The notes under the pieces are model-generated. The model had not been told where the DNA came from. It saw only the letters and a list, made by a program, of their open reading frames with translations, and searched no databases. A stretch of DNA of 64,000 nucleotides from an uncultured Pseudomonadota bacterium (GTDB taxonomy: Bacteria > Myxococcota_A > UBA796 > GCA-2862545): NCBI GenBank assembly GCA_913061235.1, contig CAJXTB010000008.1:186001-250000 (forward strand). Direction: 5' to 3'. This document shows, in pieces, positions 32,308 to 41,146 of the stretch. Position 1 is the stretch's first letter; each line of letters begins with the position of its first letter. A program made the position numbers and the translations under genes.

Positions 32308-34425
32308 TTACCGTCCGCCGTTCACTCGTTGGCGAAGCTGCTCGAAGGCTTCTTCCTCTCGAGCGAGGGCGCGGTACCACTCGGGCGCATCGTCACGGTC
32401 CGGCAACGTCTGGGCACCGGCTACCGAAACAGCAGCTCGCTGGGCATTGTGCGCCGGATGAGCCGAGTCGAGAAGGTAGGTCTCTGCTTGCGCAACATCG
32501 CCCAGCTCCAACAAGCAGCGGGTGGCCATGGACAATGGCGGTCTGCCGGCCTGCGCCTGGTAGGAAAACTCGGTTCGAGCCGCTTCGCAGCCGTCCCGCT
32601 TGCTAACCATCTCAGCCCACAACGACCGAGCATCCCAGTCATCTGCGCGGGCACGGGCGACCTCAGCCACCGCTTCATCAATCTGGTCCAGCGCCTGGTG
32701 GGCCAGAGCAGCCTCCATCATGAGAGAGCGCCGTAGTGACGAATCAGGTCGCTGAGACCGAACATATTGCACGGTCCTAAGGGCTTCGAGAGGTCGACCG
32801 TTCTGATTGTACAGATGCGCGAGTCGCGTGGTCGACGGCCCGTCTGGCCGGTCATCACGACTGCGCATTCGCGCCACCTCTTGCTGAGCGGCCAACGCAG
32901 AATGCTCCAGTCCGAGAGCACTGTACGCAAGTGAGACGCTCTGTACGGTTTCAGTGTCTCTAAGCACATCATTGAGTACGGGATGCCAGCAGCGTTCGTA
33001 CAACGCGATGTGCTCCACGTATCTCTCGGCCTCAAACAGCGTCTTGAGACGTCCGCCACACGAAGCCACAAGCGCGCTCAGTGTCGTCCCCTGCTCTCCC
33101 GTCTCCGGATAGCGTGACATCAGACTAGAAAGAGCCATTGCTTCCATTTCTGGGTCACCAAATCGATGACCGATCTGGGACAACAAGTGCAGTGCTTCAC
33201 GCCCCACGGCGTCACTTCGGTCGCTCGCGACGTGAAGCGTCGGCAACTTCGCCAACCACTGGCGAGGCTCGCCATCGAGCAAGTCAAGATGGTGCAGACG
33301 GAGCCGTCCCATACGCCCAGGCTGGCTGTTCCACCGAACAGTCTCCCAGGCGGCACGCGCTTGGGCCAGGTCACCGGCAATCAGCTCAGCATCCCCCCAC
33401 AGAGCAAGAAGCTCGTTGCTCGGACGTTCGACGGTCTCTACCTGCGCTCGCAACAACGCCAACGCTTCGTCATAGTGATGGTCGCGCATCAACGCGCGGG
33501 CAGCCAACATCTGGCCCGCCACTCCCGGAACACGACTCGCAATGAGTCGACCGGTGACGGCTGGAGATGGCGAGCCGGTTCGAACCGCCAAGACGCCAAA
33601 ACACTGGAGCGTTGCCGGATGTTCAAGGTCTGCTAAAGCAGCAGCCTCGCAGTGCGTTCGCATGGACGTCCAATCGGACAAGCGGGCAGCCGCTCGCGCT
33701 CGCAGCAAGGCAACAGCATGCGACTCGTCGCCGGCATCCTGCATCTCCTCAAGGTAGAAGTCCGATTCTCGGGGCAGCGCAAGCGCATCATAGGCGACGG
33801 CCAGACGATATCGGCTCGTCTGCTCAAGCGCATGACCATCACCCAACACGAGCGCGTGGGTGTACCGCACAATCGCATTGCGTCCAAGAGTGGCTCCAGC
33901 AACCAATCCCTGCTCTTCGACAGTGAGGGCCTCTCCCACCCAAGGAACAAGAGGTAGCCGAAAGCTTGAGACATCCGTGGCGAAGCCGGCACCTCCTACC
34001 AATGGAAGCAGCGCACGCGTAGGTGGAAGACCCGGAACGGGCGGAGTCTCGATGGCCAATAGTTCGGCGACCGACTCCACCGATACTCCCGGCTCGTCAA
34101 CGACAGCCGCCGACTCGGTCCACACAAAGCGGAATCCTTCGGGAGTCTCTACCGCTTCGAGGCCATTGCTCGGGTCCTCTGGGTAGACACTCACAAACCA
34201 AGTGCCACCGCCCACCGACAGTCCATTGACGGCCAGCATTCCCGACGCCGTACGGCCCTCGAGCTGGGGTAGAACCGGTACATGGTTGCCGCGAATCGCA
34301 ATCTCAATGACGTCGGCCGATAGTCGTGGCTGCACCTGCACCTCGGCACCAGGCGACAACGAGAGGAACAATGACCCAGACGGGTCTTGGGCAGAGGCCC
34401 ACGCCAGTAGCAATACCCACATCAT
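32308..34425 (-). CDS. Large secreted TPR-like repeat protein
   Basis: 705 residues. A short signal peptide (MMWVLLLAWASAQ) and a beta-rich N-terminal section (about 15-190), then helical TPR-like repeats to the end (ALEQTSRYRLAVAYDALALP, RARAAARLSDWTSM, LLALWGDAELIAGDLAQARA, LAHLYNQNGRPLEALRTV, ALAHQALDQIDEAVAEVARA). It should be a periplasmic scaffold. The start overlaps the preceding OmpW-like gene by 4 bases, so they are coupled. No flagellar role is documented for it; neighbour position is the only hint. Confidence 0.7.
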   Translation of the reverse strand: MMWVLLLAWASAQDPSGSLFLSLSPGAEVQVQPRLSADVIEIAIRGNHVPVLPQLEGRTASGMLAVNGLSVGGGTWFVSVYPEDPSNGLEAVETPEGFRFVWTESAAVVDEPGVSVESVAELLAIETPPVPGLPPTRALLPLVGGAGFATDVSSFRLPLVPWVGEALTVEEQGLVAGATLGRNAIVRYTHALVLGDGHALEQTSRYRLAVAYDALALPRESDFYLEEMQDAGDESHAVALLRARAAARLSDWTSMRTHCEAAALADLEHPATLQCFGVLAVRTGSPSPAVTGRLIASRVPGVAGQMLAARALMRDHHYDEALALLRAQVETVERPSNELLALWGDAELIAGDLAQARAAWETVRWNSQPGRMGRLRLHHLDLLDGEPRQWLAKLPTLHVASDRSDAVGREALHLLSQIGHRFGDPEMEAMALSSLMSRYPETGEQGTTLSALVASCGGRLKTLFEAERYVEHIALYERCWHPVLNDVLRDTETVQSVSLAYSALGLEHSALAAQQEVARMRSRDDRPDGPSTTRLAHLYNQNGRPLEALRTVQYVRSQRPDSSLRRSLMMEAALAHQALDQIDEAVAEVARARADDWDARSLWAEMVSKRDGCEAARTEFSYQAQAGRPPLSMATRCLLELGDVAQAETYLLDSAHPAHNAQRAAVSVAGAQTLPDRDDAPEWYRALAREEEAFEQLRQRVNGGR

Positions 34426-35012
34426 AGAGCGAAAGAGATGCCCAGCGCAGCGCGCCAGGCTCCAAGATCAAAGCCATTTTTCCCGCCAAATGGCCGTGCC
34501 TGACGCCGCGCAACGTACAGCTCGACGGACGCTGACTGCACAACACTCGGGGCCGGAGCCCGTGGTGGAGTGATGAGGCCTGTGTTGACTCGACCGCCAA
34601 ACCGTAGCTCTCCAGCAATGCGTGCGCCGGAGGTCGCGCTGAGTCCATCGGCATTCGGACTGTGTTGTTCGTGAAAGGCTGTCAGTGTCGGACCTGCCGC
34701 CAAAAACGGACGAGCACGCCCGCTTCCAAACGACCACTCCGCAACAACGGACGCCGGAATCAAGTTGAACGCCAGGGTCTCATCTGTCTCGGTCGTCAAT
34801 CGACGGTATCCGACCTCGACATCAATCCATAGGCGGTCGCTGAGGGGCACTGCAATCCCGATGGCACCGATGGGTGCGCCTTGAGCGTAGGTCGACGAGA
34901 TGGACGTGTCGGACCACTGCTCCGCGACACCGCGAAGGCTCAACCGAAACTGGGTAGGCTCCGGCGATTCCATAGGTTGCGCAAAGCTCAACGCGGCAAG
35001 GAGTGTCACCAT
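34422..35012 (-). CDS. Small outer-membrane beta-barrel-like protein
   Basis: 196 residues. A signal peptide (MVTLLAALSFAQ) and then regular amphipathic strands: FRLSLRGVAEQW, IGIAVPLSDRLWIDVEVGYRR, SVVAEWSFGSGRARPFLAAG, ASVELYVARRQ, WRAALGISFAL, the last ending in a hydrophobic strand suited to barrel insertion. It resembles the eight-stranded OmpA/OmpX-like porin-type barrels. It overlaps the Asp/Thr-repeat gene by 7 bases at its start and the TPR gene at its end. Confidence 0.6.
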   Translation of the reverse strand: MVTLLAALSFAQPMESPEPTQFRLSLRGVAEQWSDTSISSTYAQGAPIGAIGIAVPLSDRLWIDVEVGYRRLTTETDETLAFNLIPASVVAEWSFGSGRARPFLAAGPTLTAFHEQHSPNADGLSATSGARIAGELRFGGRVNTGLITPPRAPAPSVVQSASVELYVARRQARPFGGKNGFDLGAWRAALGISFAL

Positions 35013-35272
35013 TGCGGGCGTCCTCGACGTAGGAGAAGAATGACCGGAAGCAGCCAGAGCAGCGAAGCAGAGCTGCCGGAACTGTCGCAGCGGAGCCCTC
35101 CAGCCTCGTCCGCAAGTGTTGTTGCGGAAGGCCCTCCCACAACAGCCATTCCAGTATCGTCAGTGGCGACGTCGGTTCCAACATCGGTGTCCGAATCCAC
35201 ATCGGTGTCCGTGTCCGTGTCCGTATCGGTGTCCAAGTCGCTGTCGAAGCCGACATCGGTGCCGTCGTTCAT
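35006..35272 (-). CDS. Small Asp/Thr-repeat protein with MYXO-CTERM-like tail
   Basis: 88 residues from ATG 35272, with GGAGG five bases upstream. Residues about 8-35 are an almost pure Asp-Thr/Asp-Ser repeat (DTDTDTDTDV). The C terminus reads Cys, a short Ser/Gly stretch, a hydrophobic helix (SLLWLLPVILLL) and RRGR, which is the plan of the MYXO-CTERM sorting signal: a Cys, a membrane helix and an Arg cluster, processed for surface anchoring. There is no N-terminal signal peptide, which is unusual for such proteins and raises the chance that an upstream exported start is missing or that this is a remnant. Confidence 0.5.
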   Translation of the reverse strand: MNDGTDVGFDSDLDTDTDTDTDTDVDSDTDVGTDVATDDTGMAVVGGPSATTLADEAGGLRCDSSGSSASLLWLLPVILLLRRGRPQW

Positions 35273-35311
35273 CTGCACCTCCGCCCCCGTATCGGCGTGG
35301 GACAGGCAACC

Positions 35312-35605
35312 TTAAGCCTTCTTATCCACCCTCTGACCACGCGTGTTTGCCTGAAGCGCGGCGAAGCCTCGAACTGCGCGTCCACCCTTGACGGTATCTG
35401 CGATGGCCGAGCGCAAGGAGTGCCGATGACTCAAGAGCAATGGCTCACAGTCTACAAGGGCACGGTGCAGAGTGATGACCTCACCCGCCGTTGCTGAGTC
35501 TGCCGCTTGGCGTACGTCATCCAGAAGCGCCATGAAGGTGTCCGGCGGAACCTCTCCGGCAGCGACCGCTTTTGCAGTTTCGTGAAGGGTTTGCGCGAGT
35601 GTCAT
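35312..35605 (-). CDS. Small helical protein coupled to fliS (possible FliT-like chaperone)
   Basis: 97 residues, all predicted helical and charged (LAQTLHETAKAVAAGEVPPD, MALLDDVRQAADSATAGEVI, HRALVDCEPLLLSHRHSL), with a basic C-terminal tail. Its start overlaps the fliS stop by 4 bases, so it is the third gene of fliD-fliS. In many flagellar clusters that position holds FliT, the small helical chaperone of FliD. Sequence similarity to FliT is not evident, so the role is inferred from position and size. Confidence 0.55.
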   Translation of the reverse strand: MTLAQTLHETAKAVAAGEVPPDTFMALLDDVRQAADSATAGEVITLHRALVDCEPLLLSHRHSLRSAIADTVKGGRAVRGFAALQANTRGQRVDKKA

Positions 35606-35985
35606 CCCGCCACCGCCAGTCTACGTCCACCTTCTACAGCACCTCGCCACCCTTCTGCGAGCGACATCATGACGTTGCGAACACCATGCAGGTGAGTCAC
35701 GTCCCGGTCGCTTCCAAGAGCAATGAGCTCGCTCATCATCCACTGGTACAGCGGCGCCAGGGTCTCACAGAGCGCTGGTGCTGCGTCGAAGTCCAAGGCG
35801 CCGTGCAGCTCAAGCACAATCTCGCGGATGCGATGCAGGTCACAGATGACGTCGCCTTCTTCCATGATCAGCTTCTCTTCTGCCGAATCTAGACGCCGTA
35901 GCGCAGTTTCAAACAACATCATTACGATCTGTGCCGGAGACGCCAACTGCGTTGCGTTGGCCTTGTAGCGGTGAATACCAATCAT
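35602..35985 (-). CDS. fliS: Flagellin-specific export chaperone FliS
   Basis: 127 residues. N terminus HRYKANATQLASPAQIVMMLFETALRRLDSAEE matches FliS (YxxxxxxTASPxxLIxMLYxGAI) with the C-terminal four-helix pattern (FDAAPALCETLAPLYQWMMSEL). FliS binds the end of flagellin in the cytoplasm and keeps it unpolymerised. Overlaps fliD and the downstream chaperone-like gene by 4 bases each. Confidence 0.88.
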   Translation of the reverse strand: MIGIHRYKANATQLASPAQIVMMLFETALRRLDSAEEKLIMEEGDVICDLHRIREIVLELHGALDFDAAPALCETLAPLYQWMMSELIALGSDRDVTHLHGVRNVMMSLAEGWRGAVEGGRRLAVAG

Positions 35986-37328
35986 GAAGAACTCCCGAGG
36001 AGACCGGTGTTGGGGAGCAGCGCCGCAAGGTATGCGGAGGTGCTATTATACGAATTGATGGCCAATTCCATGGCCGTAAACCTAGCTCGAAGCCTTTCTT
36101 CGGACTTCGTCACACGTGCGCCAATGCGGTCGACCTGGTCGTTCGCGTCGGCGATGAGGCCTTCGAGCGTCTCATCGCGATTCATGAGAGTGCCGGTGTC
36201 TTCGTCTACGTAGACCGTCTCGATGCGGTCCTGCATTGTCTGAAACGGCCCACCGTCTGAGGTGAGAATATCGACCACATCTTGGTATCGGTCTGTGAAA
36301 GCCGACTCAAAAACACTCTCGTCGAGCGAGATATCCCCGTTATTTTCGGTCTTAATCCCTACCTGGGACAAGGCTGAGAACGCGCTGTCTGTCACATATT
36401 CAGCCGACAACAGGCTTCCGAGAGCTCCGACAACACGATTGGCCGTGGACTCTCCGACCAGTCGGCCACGAATACCCGCCTCAGAGTCGAAGGCGTTCTG
36501 GGCTCGCAAGTAGCCAGCCACTTCGTTGTAGGTGTCCACAAACTCGGTGAGGCGTTCTTTCAGCCCCGTCTCATCACGCTCAAGCCCGAGCAGTGTGGGC
36601 TCATCACCAACCGCCGTAAGATTTAGGGTCACGCCAGGAATCGGGTCAACGAGTGTGTTGTCGGCGCTGTACACATCCAAGTCATTGATAGTGATGTGGG
36701 CGTCGGAGGGCGCCACATTCTGGGTCAGGTCCAGTGCCGCAGTCCCAGTTGTGTTCGCAAAGGTCAGACCACCGTCCACCCCACTGTCTTGTGCGGTGAC
36801 CACTAGCTTGAAGGGCTCGGCTCCATCGCCCGTGTCGACCACGTAGGCTTGTACGCCGTCGACCTCATTGAGTGCCTCGGCCAGACCGTTGAGCGAATCG
36901 TTTGTTCCATCGACGGTAATGTCCGTGGTCTCACCGCCCACAGTGACCGAGAACGTCCCCGCACCAATCACGCCGGACGCTTCTGGGTCCGCAAATCCAC
37001 CGCTGACGTCCGAGCTCCGTGCGGCAAGCGCATGCACCTGCACTGAGAACTGCCCCGCCACGTTGGCCTCTGAGGTCTCCACTGTGAACTGCGACTCGTC
37101 TGCGAGAGTCGATTGAAGCGGGACCAAGGTGTTGGGGTCACGCAGCTCACCGAGCTTGTCGGCCAAGGTCTGTAGTCGAGTTGACAGCTCGGCAATCCCC
37201 TCACGACGGCGCTCAAAATCGCCTATCCGAGACAAAAGCGGGGTCTGCTGTGCACGCGCAGCGTCAGTAATGGCACGAACAATAGATGTCGTGTCAATCC
37301 CAGATGCAATGCCATCAATCGCCGGCAT
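35982..37328 (-). CDS. fliD: Flagellar cap protein FliD
   Basis: 448 residues from ATG 37328 (a GTG nine bases earlier is possible). N terminus PAIDGIASGIDTTSIVRAITD is the FliD signature; coiled-coil N- and C-terminal ends (LSTRLQTLADKLGEL; DANDQVDRIGARVTKSEERL, LRARFTAMELAINSYNSTSAYL) frame a beta-rich middle. It forms the cap under which flagellin folds at the filament tip. A CCGAT core (minus strand, 37377-37373) lies about 45 bases upstream but without a good -35. Confidence 0.92.
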   Translation of the reverse strand: MPAIDGIASGIDTTSIVRAITDAARAQQTPLLSRIGDFERRREGIAELSTRLQTLADKLGELRDPNTLVPLQSTLADESQFTVETSEANVAGQFSVQVHALAARSSDVSGGFADPEASGVIGAGTFSVTVGGETTDITVDGTNDSLNGLAEALNEVDGVQAYVVDTGDGAEPFKLVVTAQDSGVDGGLTFANTTGTAALDLTQNVAPSDAHITINDLDVYSADNTLVDPIPGVTLNLTAVGDEPTLLGLERDETGLKERLTEFVDTYNEVAGYLRAQNAFDSEAGIRGRLVGESTANRVVGALGSLLSAEYVTDSAFSALSQVGIKTENNGDISLDESVFESAFTDRYQDVVDILTSDGGPFQTMQDRIETVYVDEDTGTLMNRDETLEGLIADANDQVDRIGARVTKSEERLRARFTAMELAINSYNSTSAYLAALLPNTGLLGSSS

Positions 37329-37446
37329 GAAGAACACTCACTCGCGGTGGGGCCCCAGTGCCCTACCTATGAATCGGTTCACAAGAGGCCTAGCTGAAGC
37401 CCTTTCGATACAGCGTTGCCCACAATAGCTGGCCCCAAACGCACCA

Positions 37447-37477
37447 AACCCCCGAGCCCAGCAGGGCCCGAGGGGTT
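37447..37477 (-). terminator. Terminator of fliC
   Basis: On minus, AACCCCTCGGGCCC and GGGCTCGGGGGTT pair around TGCT with one bulged base and one G-U pair, followed by TGG. It lies 23 bases after the flagellin stop and before fliD. Confidence 0.6.
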
Positions 37478-37499
37478 GATTTCAGGGGGTGTTCGACCA

Positions 37500-38330
37500 C
37501 TATCCGATGAGTCGGGTAGCTCCAGCATTGACCTGGTTGGCTTGACCCAGGATGGCCGTGCCGGCCTGTTGCAGGACCTGGAACTTGGCCAAGTCAGCGG
37601 CTTCCGAAGCGAAGTCAGCGTCACGGATACGGGACTCGGATGCCGTGACATTCTCAGAGTACGTCGTCAGGTTGGCCGAGGCAGTCTCGAGCCGGTTCTG
37701 GACAGAACCGTAGTCGGAACGGTAGCCATTCAAGGTGTCGATGGCGGTGTCCATGGCGGTAAGCGCCGTACGAGCGCCTGCTGCGGTGGACAAGTCCAGG
37801 GTGCCTGTGTCGACGCCGATGGTGGCTCCGGAGACGTCACCCAAGGTGATGGCAATGCGGTCATTCGCGGTATTGTTGATGCCAACCTGGACATCGAGGG
37901 TGGCATTTGTGCCGTCAGCGAGCTGAACACCGTTGAACTCGGTCACACCTGCAATTCGGTCGACTTCTCCGGCAAGCTGAACGTACTCGTCCTGGATGTA
38001 TGCGCGCTCGTCATCCGCCAAGGTGTCCGATGAACTCTGCACGGCGAGTTCGCGCATGCGCTTGACGATATTGGTGACTTCTCCGGTGGCACCTTCTGCA
38101 GTTTGAATCAGGCTGATGCCGTCATTGGCGTTGCGTTGAGCAACCTTGAGGGAGCGCTCGGCGGCGTCCAAGTTCTCGGCAACTGCGAGGCCGGCAGCAT
38201 CGTCGCCTGCGGAGTTGATGCGCATGCCCGAGGACAGGCGGCTCATCGTCTTCGACAGGGCCTTTCCGGTCCGACCGAGGTTGTTGAGTCCGTTCAGTGC
38301 TGACATGTTCGTGTTTACGGTAATCGCCAT
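37500..38330 (-). CDS. fliC: Flagellin
   Basis: 276 residues from ATG 38330, the standard flagellin N terminus MAITVNTNMSALNGLNNLGR. Both conserved D0/D1 arms are intact: LSSGMRINSAGDDAAGLAVA at the N side, and YGSVQNRLETASANLTTYSE with QQAGTAILGQANQ at the C side. The variable middle is short (~90 residues), so the filament surface domain is minimal. It is transcribed alone, from a sigma-28-like promoter (38392-38420) to its own terminator. It is the only flagellin gene in the window. Confidence 0.96.
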   Translation of the reverse strand: MAITVNTNMSALNGLNNLGRTGKALSKTMSRLSSGMRINSAGDDAAGLAVAENLDAAERSLKVAQRNANDGISLIQTAEGATGEVTNIVKRMRELAVQSSSDTLADDERAYIQDEYVQLAGEVDRIAGVTEFNGVQLADGTNATLDVQVGINNTANDRIAITLGDVSGATIGVDTGTLDLSTAAGARTALTAMDTAIDTLNGYRSDYGSVQNRLETASANLTTYSENVTASESRIRDADFASEAADLAKFQVLQQAGTAILGQANQVNAGATRLIG

Positions 38331-38391
38331 GATGTCCCTCTCAGGTTGCTTTGGAAGGAGGCGTTGTTTGAGGTTGCCTGCCTTACCAAAG

Positions 38392-38420
38392 TTATCGGTC
38401 CATCTACCCACGACCGTTAA
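38392..38420 (-). promoter_or_regulatory. Sigma-28-type promoter of fliC
   Basis: On minus, TTAA (38420-38417), a 17-base spacer (16 if TAAC is the -35), then ACCGATAA (38399-38392), seven of eight matches to the FliA -10 consensus GCCGATAA. It lies about 60 bases before the fliC ATG. Confidence 0.6.
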
Positions 38421-38529
38421 GTGCTTTCAGGAACGATTTGGACGAGGAAACCAATAAACGCTGTTGGAATGCCCCAAATATTCACCCCACCAGCTCTCGC
38501 TGACGTTCAACTCCCCAACCTATGAGCCC

Positions 38530-38562
38530 AAAAACAAAAAAACCGCCTCCTAGGATACGGCG
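38530..38562 (-). terminator. Terminator of the flgM-flgN-flgK-flgL unit
   Basis: On minus, CGCC ... GGCG enclosing the palindrome TCCTAGGA, followed by GTTTTTTTGTTTTTG. It lies 18 bases past the flgL stop. The U-rich tract is the longest in the window. Confidence 0.7.
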
Positions 38563-38580
38563 TAGACGATGAGCTGTGCC

Positions 38581-39459
38581 CTAGAGGAACTGGAAGAGGC
38601 TCCGCTGGAAGGCGCCGGCACTGATCTGAAGCGTCGCCTCATAGGTCGACTGCATGGCATTGATCTGCGTGTAGATAGCGATGGGGTCTGCATCGACCTT
38701 CTCGGAGATTAGCCCTTGAAGCGTAGTATCGATCTGTTGGGCAACCTCGGCCAAGTCTTCACTGCGACGCTGGTTTGTTCCCACGCGCTGTTGAGCCATG
38801 AGGACCTGGTCCAGTGACGCATCGACTTCATCAATCAGGTCAAAGACACCGTCGGCGTCTTCCGCACCCAAGGCTGCCGACAAGTCGTCCATCATGCCAA
38901 AAATGTCTACTGAACCATTGAATACGCTGCTTCCATCCAGCCCTTGGAGCACTTGGCTCTGACGGGACACCTGCACCGAAGGCTCATCCGTCGACCCCGA
39001 ATAGGTGCCAGCGGCATCATACGGTGGTGTGTCGTACGCCGTTCCGGCGAAGATGTAGCGGCCAGCGTAGTCTTGGTTGGCAAAGCCTACGAGCTGTTCC
39101 TTAAGAGAATCAATCTCGGTCAACGCCGCAGAATGGTACTCGGCTACGGCTGTCTCACTGGAGGCACCAATGGCGAGCTCCTTCACGCGTTTGATGATGT
39201 TGGAGACCGAACCCAGAGTATTGTCTGCAATGCTGAGAATACTCTGCGCACGACTCGAGTTTTCCGTGTACTGCCCTTGGTCTCGCTGGTTGCTCGACAG
39301 GGTCTCCACCATGTTCCAGTACTGAGCACCGTCGGATGCGCGCTCGAGCTTTTTGCCGCTGTAAGCCTGCTCTTGAAGCTGTGCGATGTTCGAACGTGAG
39401 CTGGTCAGACGCTGAATATTGGACTGGACTTGCCAGCCGTGGGTGACACGAATGGCCAT
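38581..39459 (-). CDS. flgL: Flagellar hook-filament junction protein FlgL
   Basis: 292 residues. N terminus RVTHGWQVQSNIQRLTSSRS with LQEQAYSGKKLERASDGAQY, and the central QDYAGRYIFAGTAYDTPPY, are characteristic of FlgL; the C terminus ends with the coiled segment MQSTYEATLQISAGAFQRSL. It joins the filament to FlgK. One-base overlap with flgK. Last gene of the unit, followed by a terminator. Confidence 0.94.
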   Translation of the reverse strand: MAIRVTHGWQVQSNIQRLTSSRSNIAQLQEQAYSGKKLERASDGAQYWNMVETLSSNQRDQGQYTENSSRAQSILSIADNTLGSVSNIIKRVKELAIGASSETAVAEYHSAALTEIDSLKEQLVGFANQDYAGRYIFAGTAYDTPPYDAAGTYSGSTDEPSVQVSRQSQVLQGLDGSSVFNGSVDIFGMMDDLSAALGAEDADGVFDLIDEVDASLDQVLMAQQRVGTNQRRSEDLAEVAQQIDTTLQGLISEKVDADPIAIYTQINAMQSTYEATLQISAGAFQRSLFQFL

Positions 39460-40826
39460 TACACAAGCTCCAACAGTACTGAGAACATTCGGTCTGTGGC
39501 CTGAATGACCTTCGCACCTGCCTGATACGCAGTCTGTGCTTCAATCATCCGAGCCGCTTCTTCATCTAGGCTGACACCGACCATTGATTCGTGCAGCTCT
39601 TCGAGGTCTTGTTGGATGTACCCTTGTTGTTCCGACTGCAGGCTAGCCGTTGCGACCGAGCTTCCCATGGCACTGCCCCAGTCCGACAGCGCTTGCCGTG
39701 TGGTGCGGGTGCCAACGGTAATCTGGCTCTCAACAGCCCGGAGGGCGTCAAGATTTCCGCCGTCACCGGCATGCGCGGTCGACTGACTCGCAAGGGCTAG
39801 ACCACTGGGGTCGTCAAAGGCCAGGCTCAGGCTGCCTGCCGGGTCCGTCGCATCATAGGTGAACAGGTCCCCACCAGCGGTGCCGGTCGAATCAAACCCG
39901 AGAGCGTGCTGGGCGTTGATTGTGTCGGCAAAATTCGTAGCGACGGTGTCGAGGTCCGAAATCCACTCATTCCCCTGCTCCAACGAACTGACGTAGCCGC
40001 CAACCGCCCCGCCCAGGGTATCGGTGACGTCCACACGACCGTCTCCAGAAGACAAGTACAGAGAGACGCTGCCCGTCGTGGGGTCCTGTTCGAACTGTAG
40101 CGACCGCGCCCGGCCACCCGCTGAGACCACATGGCCCCCCAAGTACAACTCCGCAGTCTGGTCATCCGCAATTTTGTAGTCGAGACCCATCATCTCCGAG
40201 ATCTCGTACACGAGTTGGTCTCGCCTATCGGACGCATCTCCACTAGAGAGTCGGCCGCCCTGTTCCATGATGACAGCGTCCAGCTCAGCGACTTCGGAGA
40301 GCATGCGAGACACGTCGACAGCGACGCCCGCCAGCTCCTCTTTGACCGCAGTCATGCCTTCACGCAGGCGCGAGGTCACTCCTGAAATTGCACGACCAAA
40401 ATCGTTGCCCGCGGACAACAACTGTCGGCGCAGAGCAACGTCACTGGGGTCACCGGTGGCGGCAGTAGCCGCGTCCCAGAACGCATCCAGACGCGTATTC
40501 ATGTTGCTGGCGCCTTCATTCGATGCGAAGGCTTCCAACGTAGACAACGCCCGAGACGAGGTCGAAGCACCCGAGGACAAACCGGCTTGCTTCACTCGTC
40601 TGGACGAGACAATGTCATTCCCTGCTCGAACATATCCGCGGTCCGTCACACCGGTTCCACGCACAGAACCGCCGAGTCGAATTGCTGGACTTGTCACCAG
40701 AGCTGCGCGACGCCGTCGGTAGCCAGGCGTACTTGCGTTCGCCACATTGTGCGCCGCTCCAGCAAGCCGCGCGTTTGCGGCCCTCATGCCAGATTGACCC
40801 GACAACAGTGACGCGAGCAGGGTCAT
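39459..40826 (-). CDS. flgK: Flagellar hook-associated protein FlgK
   Basis: 455 residues. LLSGQSGMRAANARLAGAAHNVANASTPGYRRRR is the FlgK-type rod/hook N terminus; later stretches include SGDASDRRDQLVYEISEMMG and the C-terminal LEELHESMVGVSLDEEAARMIEAQTAYQAGAK motif, standard for FlgK. It is the first junction protein between hook and filament. Overlaps flgN by 4 bases. Confidence 0.95.
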   Translation of the reverse strand: MTLLASLLSGQSGMRAANARLAGAAHNVANASTPGYRRRRAALVTSPAIRLGGSVRGTGVTDRGYVRAGNDIVSSRRVKQAGLSSGASTSSRALSTLEAFASNEGASNMNTRLDAFWDAATAATGDPSDVALRRQLLSAGNDFGRAISGVTSRLREGMTAVKEELAGVAVDVSRMLSEVAELDAVIMEQGGRLSSGDASDRRDQLVYEISEMMGLDYKIADDQTAELYLGGHVVSAGGRARSLQFEQDPTTGSVSLYLSSGDGRVDVTDTLGGAVGGYVSSLEQGNEWISDLDTVATNFADTINAQHALGFDSTGTAGGDLFTYDATDPAGSLSLAFDDPSGLALASQSTAHAGDGGNLDALRAVESQITVGTRTTRQALSDWGSAMGSSVATASLQSEQQGYIQQDLEELHESMVGVSLDEEAARMIEAQTAYQAGAKVIQATDRMFSVLLELV

Positions 40827-41146
40827 CCTGCTTTCCCAACCCGCCCCATTTGGTCGTACGTACTCGTGTCTGCTGAGCCGCCAATGGCGTCCAGGACAGC
40901 ACGCGACACAACCTCAAGACGTTCTTCGAGTCTGTTGATTTCACCACAGACGTCACGCACGGTTTGAAGGTGCTCGATGGGAACCGGCAGGCTCTCGTCA
41001 ATGAGAAGCTGCAGGTCAAACATCAGTTCTTGACGGCGGAAGTTCAGTTCCGCCAACCGGGCACCGTCGAGGCGACGGGCGCACTCGAGCTGGTCACGGG
41101 TCAAGTTCTTCAGCTCATCGAGCCGACCGAGTAGTTCTTGGTTCAC
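40823..41146 (-). CDS. flgN: FlgN-like flagellar chaperone
   Basis: 107 residues, wholly helical and heptad-like (LLGRLDELKNLTRDQLECAR, LAELNFRRQELMFDLQLLID, GEINRLEERLEVVSRAVLDA). Its place between flgM and flgK is that of FlgN, the export chaperone of FlgK and FlgL. Family similarity is weak, as it usually is for FlgN; position, size and helical content carry the call. 4-base overlaps on both sides. Confidence 0.68.
   Translation of the reverse strand: MNQELLGRLDELKNLTRDQLECARRLDGARLAELNFRRQELMFDLQLLIDESLPVPIEHLQTVRDVCGEINRLEERLEVVSRAVLDAIGGSADTSTYDQMGRVGKAG

Noticed and set aside
35160-35250. CRISPR-like or minisatellite array from the repeated GTCCGTGTCC units
   Set aside because: The repeat is a coding Asp-Thr/Asp-Ser low-complexity stretch with no unique spacers.
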